Below, piece by piece: positions 63,001 through 64,000 of a DNA stretch of 64,000 nucleotides (positions are counted from its first letter, which is position 1; every line of letters starts with the position of its first letter). The DNA is taken from the NCBI RefSeq assembly GCF_001043115.1, contig NZ_LFME01000003.1, positions 173,874 to 237,873 on the forward strand. The letters are read 5' to 3'. The stretch is from Xanthomonas sp. NCPPB 1128. Its GTDB lineage: Bacteria > Pseudomonadota > Gammaproteobacteria > Xanthomonadales > Xanthomonadaceae. The position numbers and the translations under genes were made by a program. The notes below the pieces were generated by a model that made no database searches, was not told where the DNA came from, and was given only the letters and a program-made list of their open reading frames with translations.

Positions 63001-63945
63001 GCCGAACTGCAGCTGCGGCGCATCCAGCCGCCAGCCGCCGTCGATCTGGCGCCAGCGCGCCTTCGCGCGGAAGGTGGTGAAGGTGAGTTGCGGGCGAGTG
63101 TGGCCATCGGCCAGCGGCGCGCCGCGCAGGCGCAGCTCGCGCAGCGTGGCGTCCACGGTCACCCCGGCGACCCGGCGCTGCTGCAGGTCCAGCCAGGCCT
63201 GCACTTCGCCGACGCCGCCCTGCAGTTCGATGCCGGCCGCATGCAGCAGGCCGGCCCAGCCGGCCAGTTCCGCCGGCCGCACCGCCAGGTAGGCCTGGCC
63301 GTCACCGCGGTGGCGGTCCAGGTCCAGCACCGCGGTCAGCGGCGCCTGTTGCAGATCGCTCCAGCCCTGCACGCCCACCTGCAGGCGCTCGCCGTTCACG
63401 CGCATGCGCAGGTCGATCTTCGGCACCTGCGCTTCCAGGCCCAGCGACGGGGCGTGCACGCGCAGGCGGCCATCGATGACCTGCAGTTCGCCCAGCCCCT
63501 GCAGCGCATCCAGCGGATCGCCGCCCTGCCCCGAGGTCGGCAGGCCCTGCACGCTCCAGTTGCCGTCGTCGGCGCGCAGCAGGGTCAGCGCCAGGCCGCG
63601 CAGGCGCAGTTCGGTGAACGAGCGCCCGGGCAGCAACCCCGCGTACATCGACACCAGCACCTCGGCCTGGCCGATGCGCACGCCGTCGCCGGCGCCGATG
63701 CGCAGCCCGTCCAGGCGCAACAGCGGACCGCGCCGGGTCCAGGCCGTCTCCAGCCGGTCGAAGCGGATCGGCCGCCCGGCGCGCTCGCTCAGCCACGCCG
63801 CCACCTGCTGCGGATGCCGCTCGACGAACGGCAGCGCCTGGCTCAGCGCGCCTACCCCCAACGCCACGCACACCAGCCCGATCGCCACCGCGTAGAACGC
63901 GAAACGGCGAGCCAGGCGCAGGCGGCGGCGCAGGGGGGGATGCAT
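60052..63945 (-). CDS. yhdP: YhdP-family AsmA-like envelope protein
   Basis: A 1,297-aa AsmA-like protein of the YhdP type. One N-terminal transmembrane helix (about residues 14–36) anchors a long periplasmic part rich in repeated beta-strands; YhdP, with TamB and YdbH, carries phospholipids from the inner to the outer membrane in E. coli. DUF3971-like N-terminal segments (RPIRFDRLETAWTRRGPLLRL) and the C-terminal AsmA_2 block (GRVLGLLSVAQLPRRLMFDFRDFFSKGFAFN) are conserved. The C-terminus is Pro/Ala-rich. The start codon lies 7 nt from the heptamer array at 63953–63980. Confidence 0.93.
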   Translation of the reverse strand: MHPPLRRRLRLARRFAFYAVAIGLVCVALGVGALSQALPFVERHPQQVAAWLSERAGRPIRFDRLETAWTRRGPLLRLDGLRIGAGDGVRIGQAEVLVSMYAGLLPGRSFTELRLRGLALTLLRADDGNWSVQGLPTSGQGGDPLDALQGLGELQVIDGRLRVHAPSLGLEAQVPKIDLRMRVNGERLQVGVQGWSDLQQAPLTAVLDLDRHRGDGQAYLAVRPAELAGWAGLLHAAGIELQGGVGEVQAWLDLQQRRVAGVTVDATLRELRLRGAPLADGHTRPQLTFTTFRAKARWRQIDGGWRLDAPQLQFGQAGQPLQRLDGLTVAGGRRFALFGDHLDVAPLIAVAGLSDRLSPSLRSWLSVARPRLQLTQVAVSGVPGGALFGQGRLADLAFAPAGGAPGMSGLRGRLDGDAQAGELALEAGSPVRVDWPSGFGVVHQVQLAGRIVAFRDGDGLRVATPGLRVQGSDYGADVRGELRFQDDGSRPWIDLAADLQDAPVVAAKKFWVHSKMSKAATDWLDAALQGGRLRDGHALVSGDLDDWPFADHNGRFEATARLEDAKVRFQHDWPALENVDASVAFIGNGFEVHGRGSMGGVPVEQLSAALPDYKEGQLSVLASTRAETGKLLAMLRQSPLRARYGDTLDALSASGPADVTFDLLQPLRADIGTHHLRGTVDLLGAHIADKRWDLAFDDMRGSADYSDTGFAAQKLSVAYQGHQGELALRAGDGVQDPQQAFEAALSASLDANELLDRVPEMAWLKPYVQGRSRWNIGVGLPKTPDGGAQPPTRLQLRSDLVGTALLMPAPMDKAPATPLATSVNVPLPVGSGRIEVAFGKLMALAARSQGGKTGVRVVMGSDHVADEPPASGLVVSGRTAALNAIDWIGVVSRPDPNAAAANGGEDPMPLRRIDILADHLLLLGGVFDNTRLRLLPQADSIDVHLDGPALAGDLSVPTKDGGVLGGRLARVHWRSATASLPAADGTPTAVVATPAGSGVAGSAGPVPAGPFADSLDPATIPALALDVDDLRFGAMTLGAASLRTRKLADGMQVEQLHLRSDKQKIDISGDWRGKGATARTQLDASVDSRDLGELMQNLDFGGQVRGGEGQLKLSAAWPGTPAGLQLATVQGQLDVAARNGQLLELNPGAGRVLGLLSVAQLPRRLMFDFRDFFSKGFAFNRIDGQIRFGDGMARSDNLVIDGPAAEIKVRGEADLRAQQFDQTIDVNPKSGNLLTVVGAVAGGPVGAAVGAAANAVLGKPLGNIGARTYRVTGPWKDPKVDVIERESARPPAPAGTP

Positions 63946-63952
63946 CAGCTGC

Positions 63953-63980
63953 GGGGATTGGGGATTGGGGATTGGGGATT
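63953..63980. repeat. Four perfect GGGGATT heptamers upstream of yhdP
   Basis: Four identical GGGGATT units in tandem. They occupy positions −8 to −35 relative to the minus-strand yhdP start, where a ribosome-binding site would be expected; none is recognisable there. The rest of the window (63981–64000) shows no gene. Confidence 0.9.
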
Positions 63981-64000
63981 CGCAACAGCAGATCGCGAAC

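Overview
The window is a very GC-rich chromosomal segment from a gammaproteobacterium of the Xanthomonadaceae, most likely Xanthomonas or a close relative. The basis is gene content and order (yhdP–tldD–yjgA/darP–pmbA, tilS–xseB–ispA, dcd–mrp, paired M13 peptidases), the large TonB-dependent receptors, and intergenic repeats typical of the group: 'taggagcggcttcagccgcg' palindromes, 'cttctcccgacgggagaagg' blocks and GGGGATT heptamer arrays. Genus assignment is inference. I saw no rRNA, tRNA, CRISPR array, insertion sequence or prophage.

Layout. 1–13 kb: a LysM lytic transglycosylase, a HerA-like ATPase, a NudK-type Nudix hydrolase, a membrane/TPR-like protein, a rhomboid protease, GreB, RimO, a dienelactone hydrolase/HIT/small membrane protein operon, then RDD protein, Dcd and Mrp on the minus strand. 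13–24 kb: the most accessory-looking part, with two large TonB-dependent receptors, a TPR-sulfotransferase between them and a secreted S9 serine peptidase directly after the second receptor. 24–31 kb: a VOC protein, a CrtI-like FAD oxidoreductase and two adjacent M13 metallopeptidases, the second lacking a zinc-binding histidine. 31–33 kb: a second rhomboid protease between two inverted arrays of a ~140-bp repeat.

33–46 kb: an alkyltransferase-like DNA repair protein coupled to a DMT-family exporter, a glutathione reductase-like enzyme without the usual NADPH-binding arginines, a DUF418 membrane protein, SlyD, two NlpC/P60 endopeptidases, two methyltransferases, a nucleotidyltransferase, an acyl-CoA thioesterase, a dicarboxylate/amino acid symporter with an altered cation motif, and an alkaline phosphatase lipoprotein overlapping a small secreted protein. 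46–50 kb: tilS–xseB–ispA. 50–55 kb: exported proteins (GH39 glycosidase, M35 aspzincin protease, a DUF1501/DUF1800 pair) and a DUF4870 membrane protein. 56–64 kb: pmbA (tldE), darP, tldD and yhdP.

How the genes work together: much of the window concerns the envelope and its exterior (receptors, exported peptidases and glycosidase, cell-wall hydrolases, rhomboids, YhdP), interleaved with housekeeping genes for translation and RNA modification (GreB, RimO, TilS, DarP), nucleotide and isoprenoid metabolism (Dcd, NudK, IspA) and redox or DNA repair. The receptor–sulfotransferase–receptor–peptidase block is the best candidate for an under-described functional module, probably import and breakdown of a peptide-like substrate. 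That reading is inference from gene order and family knowledge only.
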